A stretch of 30,803 bases of DNA from a virus, in IMG/VR virus record IMGVR_UViG_3300048837_000095, positions 1 through 30,803 of that record. One strand, given 5' to 3'. The position numbers and the translations under genes are program-made. The notes under the pieces were generated by a model. That model was not told where the DNA came from, made no database searches, and worked only from the letters and a program-made list of their open reading frames with translations. How positions within the stretch are numbered: position 1 is the first letter of the stretch; each line of letters begins with the position of its first letter. This document shows positions 29,523 to 30,803 of the stretch, one piece after another.

Positions 29523-29998
29523 ATGAGTCCCTGTTCTGTGGCGTCCCTTTGTCTAAACTAGACCACTGGGACGTTCAGACAGCTATGCTTGATGGGGTAA
29601 TGTCAAGCGAGCTGGCTCAAACAATAGAGGATTACCACAACATGAAAACTAAAGAGTTTACAAATGACTCGAAAGACAAGATCGCAATCGGCGGCATTAA
29701 GTATGACGGTGGAAAGGCTCCAATTTTTCGGGGAGCAGTTTCTTATTTCCCTAGAGCAATTGAAGCAGTTGCTGCCGTCTCAGCTTTCGGAGCAAGTAAG
29801 TATGCTTGGAAGGGGTGGGAGTCCGTCGCTGACGGATACAATCGCTACTCTGATGCAATGGTACGACACCTTGCCTACGAAGGAAAAGGCGAAGTTCTGG
29901 ACCCTGACAGTGGACTTCTTCATGCTGCCCACGCCGCATGGAACGCCCTCGCACGGCTAGAACTATTGCTCAAGGAACGTGACAATGCCGTACATTAA
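29519..29998 (+). CDS. DUF5664 / dATP-dGTP diphosphohydrolase N-terminal-like protein
   Basis: A 159-residue protein. KYDGGKAPIFRG (about 62-73), YFPRAIEAVAAVSAFGASKY (about 76-95), WKGWESV and DSGLLHAAHAAWNALARLEL (about 130-149) match the family described as the N-terminal domain of dATP/dGTP diphosphohydrolases, related to MazG-type all-helical NTP hydrolases. It probably adjusts nucleotide pools. No PurZ-like gene is present in the window, so replacement of adenine is not suggested. ATG 29519 overlaps the previous stop. Confidence 0.85.
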   Translation: MNESLFCGVPLSKLDHWDVQTAMLDGVMSSELAQTIEDYHNMKTKEFTNDSKDKIAIGGIKYDGGKAPIFRGAVSYFPRAIEAVAAVSAFGASKYAWKGWESVADGYNRYSDAMVRHLAYEGKGEVLDPDSGLLHAAHAAWNALARLELLLKERDNAVH

Positions 29999-30236
29999 AC
30001 CTGACGATAGGTGGTTTCGTTGGGAGATAGACGATCCTTACACATTTCCTCTAAATTCCGGTGAGCTAAATTACTTACTGACAATTATTGCTCACCAGTA
30101 TTGGAAAAGCAACGGACAGAATTACCAAGCTTTCAACGATATCCTTGGGGCGTTAGAAGGGTGTAAACTCGAACTGTATCGGAGGAAAGTCGTTCCGTAT
30201 GAAGACGGAAAGATTGAGGAAAATGGCGATGTCTAA
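29985..30236 (+). CDS. DUF6899-like small protein
   Basis: An 83-residue protein: MPYIKPDDRW, GELNYLLTIIAHQYW, then NDILGALEGCKLELYRRKVV and PYEDGKIEENGDV. This is the layout I recognise from the DUF6899 family, frequent in phages and of unknown function. ATG 29985 lies 8 bases after AAGGAA; a GTG at 29979 is less likely. It overlaps both neighbours, so the last genes form one operon. Confidence 0.85.
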   Translation: MPYIKPDDRWFRWEIDDPYTFPLNSGELNYLLTIIAHQYWKSNGQNYQAFNDILGALEGCKLELYRRKVVPYEDGKIEENGDV

Positions 30237-30603
30237 AAAGATTTATATTGCGGGACCTATGTCCGGTATCCCTGAGTTCAACTTCCCCGCGTTCTATGAA
30301 GTAGCGAATAAGTTTGAGACAGAGGGTTGGACGGTGCATAACCCAGCAAACAAAGAAGGCGAAACACTGTCGGCTCGTTCGAGAAAATCTGGTGACCCTA
30401 TGCTGGCCCAGAAAGACGGTTTCAACTTCCGTGAAGTCTACCTTTGGGATGTAGAGAAAGTCATCGAATCTGATGCTATTTATATGTTGCCGGGGTGGGA
30501 AAACTCACCCGGTGCGAGAGGAGAACATGCGGTGGCAGTAGCCATGAAGAGACACTACCCCAGCTATGAGATAATCTATGGTTGCGATCAGAAGGCTGCC
30601 TGA
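30229..30603 (+). CDS. DUF4406 / nucleoside 2-deoxyribosyltransferase-like protein
   Basis: A 124-residue protein starting MSKKIYIAGPMSGIPEFNFP, the signature of DUF4406, related in fold to nucleoside 2-deoxyribosyltransferases. LWDVEKVIESDAIYMLPGWE (about 70-89) and SPGARGEHAVA (about 91-101, with the active-site-type Glu) complete the pattern. It probably acts on nucleotides or bases. ATG 30229 with AGGA upstream is preferred over longer starts that read through the previous gene. Confidence 0.88.
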   Translation: MSKKIYIAGPMSGIPEFNFPAFYEVANKFETEGWTVHNPANKEGETLSARSRKSGDPMLAQKDGFNFREVYLWDVEKVIESDAIYMLPGWENSPGARGEHAVAVAMKRHYPSYEIIYGCDQKAA

Positions 30604-30686
30604 GAACGACAGACGGCGAGTGCGTAGGTCTTACAAAGGCCACAAGAACTCTTACAGACATAAACCAACCTACAAGGAGACACGTA

Positions 30687-30803
30687 TTGAAGATCAAGAA
30701 AATGACTGACGAGGAATGTATCCAGAAGTTTCTGGAGTTCCTTGATGAACGTATTACTATTAACACGGCATTTGTACGAGACCAAGAAACAGGCAATCTA
30801 ACC
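30687..30803 (+). CDS. Start of an unknown protein (partial)
   Basis: TTG 30687 has AGGAG 7 bases upstream and opens a frame to the right edge; 39 codons are visible, beginning LKIKKMTDEECIQKFLEFLD. The helical acidic sequence has no recognisable motif. An internal ATG at 30702 is the alternative start. The 83 bases before it carry no gene. Confidence 0.62.
   Translation, partial: MKIKKMTDEECIQKFLEFLDERITINTAFVRDQETGNLT

Noticed and set aside
29519-30603. 2-aminoadenine (Z) genome pathway
   Set aside because: A dATP/dGTP diphosphohydrolase-like domain is present, but no PurZ or DatZ gene is seen and the polymerase is an ordinary T7-like enzyme.

Overview
The window is part of the genome of a tailed, podovirus-like bacteriophage. 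The left 6.7 kb, on the minus strand, encodes a P22-type head and packaging module: small and large terminase, portal, scaffold and coat, plus the start of one further gene. Nearly all the rest, on the plus strand, encodes metabolic, replication and nucleotide-related genes. These include a T7-like primase-helicase, family A DNA polymerase, endonuclease I, an SSB-like protein and a Cas4-like exonuclease. The host is probably an alphaproteobacterium, which is inference: promoter-like sites repeatedly carry (G)CTTGACA at -35, and one small protein has the GIGHN motif I associate with that group. No phage RNA polymerase is seen here, and sigma70-type promoters are present, so host polymerase probably transcribes this part.

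Layout. 1-6690 (minus): unknown gene start, coat, scaffold, portal, TerL, TerS, driven by a near-consensus promoter at 6719-6747. 6691-7871: a 1.2 kb non-coding divergence region with back-to-back promoters, phased AT-rich repeats, a C-rich tract able to form a G-quadruplex on the other strand, an inverted repeat and a series of CAACAATCT-type repeats; it may be an origin or control region. 7872-10927: small early-type genes of unknown function, including one bracketed by a perfect 20-bp inverted repeat. 10926-11735: 0.8 kb without a convincing gene but dense in potential RNA stems, including a segment closed like a tRNA acceptor/T-arm. 11742-18549: an operon for peptide or amide chemistry, with gamma-glutamylcyclotransferase-like, unknown 313 aa, class I glutamine amidotransferase, class II glutamine amidotransferase, phiEco32-like COOH-NH2 ligase, unknown 219 aa, amidoligase and ATP-grasp proteins. 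18536-19066: an HNH endonuclease insertion that duplicated the 3' end of the ATP-grasp gene. 19270-25186: small genes, a possible nucleotidyltransferase, primase-helicase, DNA polymerase and metallophosphoesterase. 25190-25550: a candidate stand-alone non-coding RNA gene with promoter, strong stems and terminator. 25564-30803: SSB-like protein, a second structured leader, a second HNH endonuclease, Cas4-like exonuclease, endonuclease I, SleB-like wall hydrolase, DEDD-type exonuclease, DUF5664, DUF6899 and DUF4406 proteins and a partial gene.

How it fits together. Replication proteins copy the genome; endonuclease I, the Cas4-like exonuclease and the SSB-like protein would process and recombine DNA or degrade host DNA; the terminases package it into a P22-like procapsid. 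The most unusual part is the amidoligase operon, which combines two glutamine-synthetase-fold ligases, an ATP-grasp ligase, two unrelated types of glutamine amidotransferase and a gamma-glutamyl-processing enzyme. It probably makes or modifies a peptide or cell-surface component; its substrate cannot be read from sequence. The most promising undescribed elements are the candidate RNA at 25218-25550, the tRNA-like closed RNA at 11330-11592, the possible second reading frame in the class II amidotransferase gene and the HNH-linked duplication.
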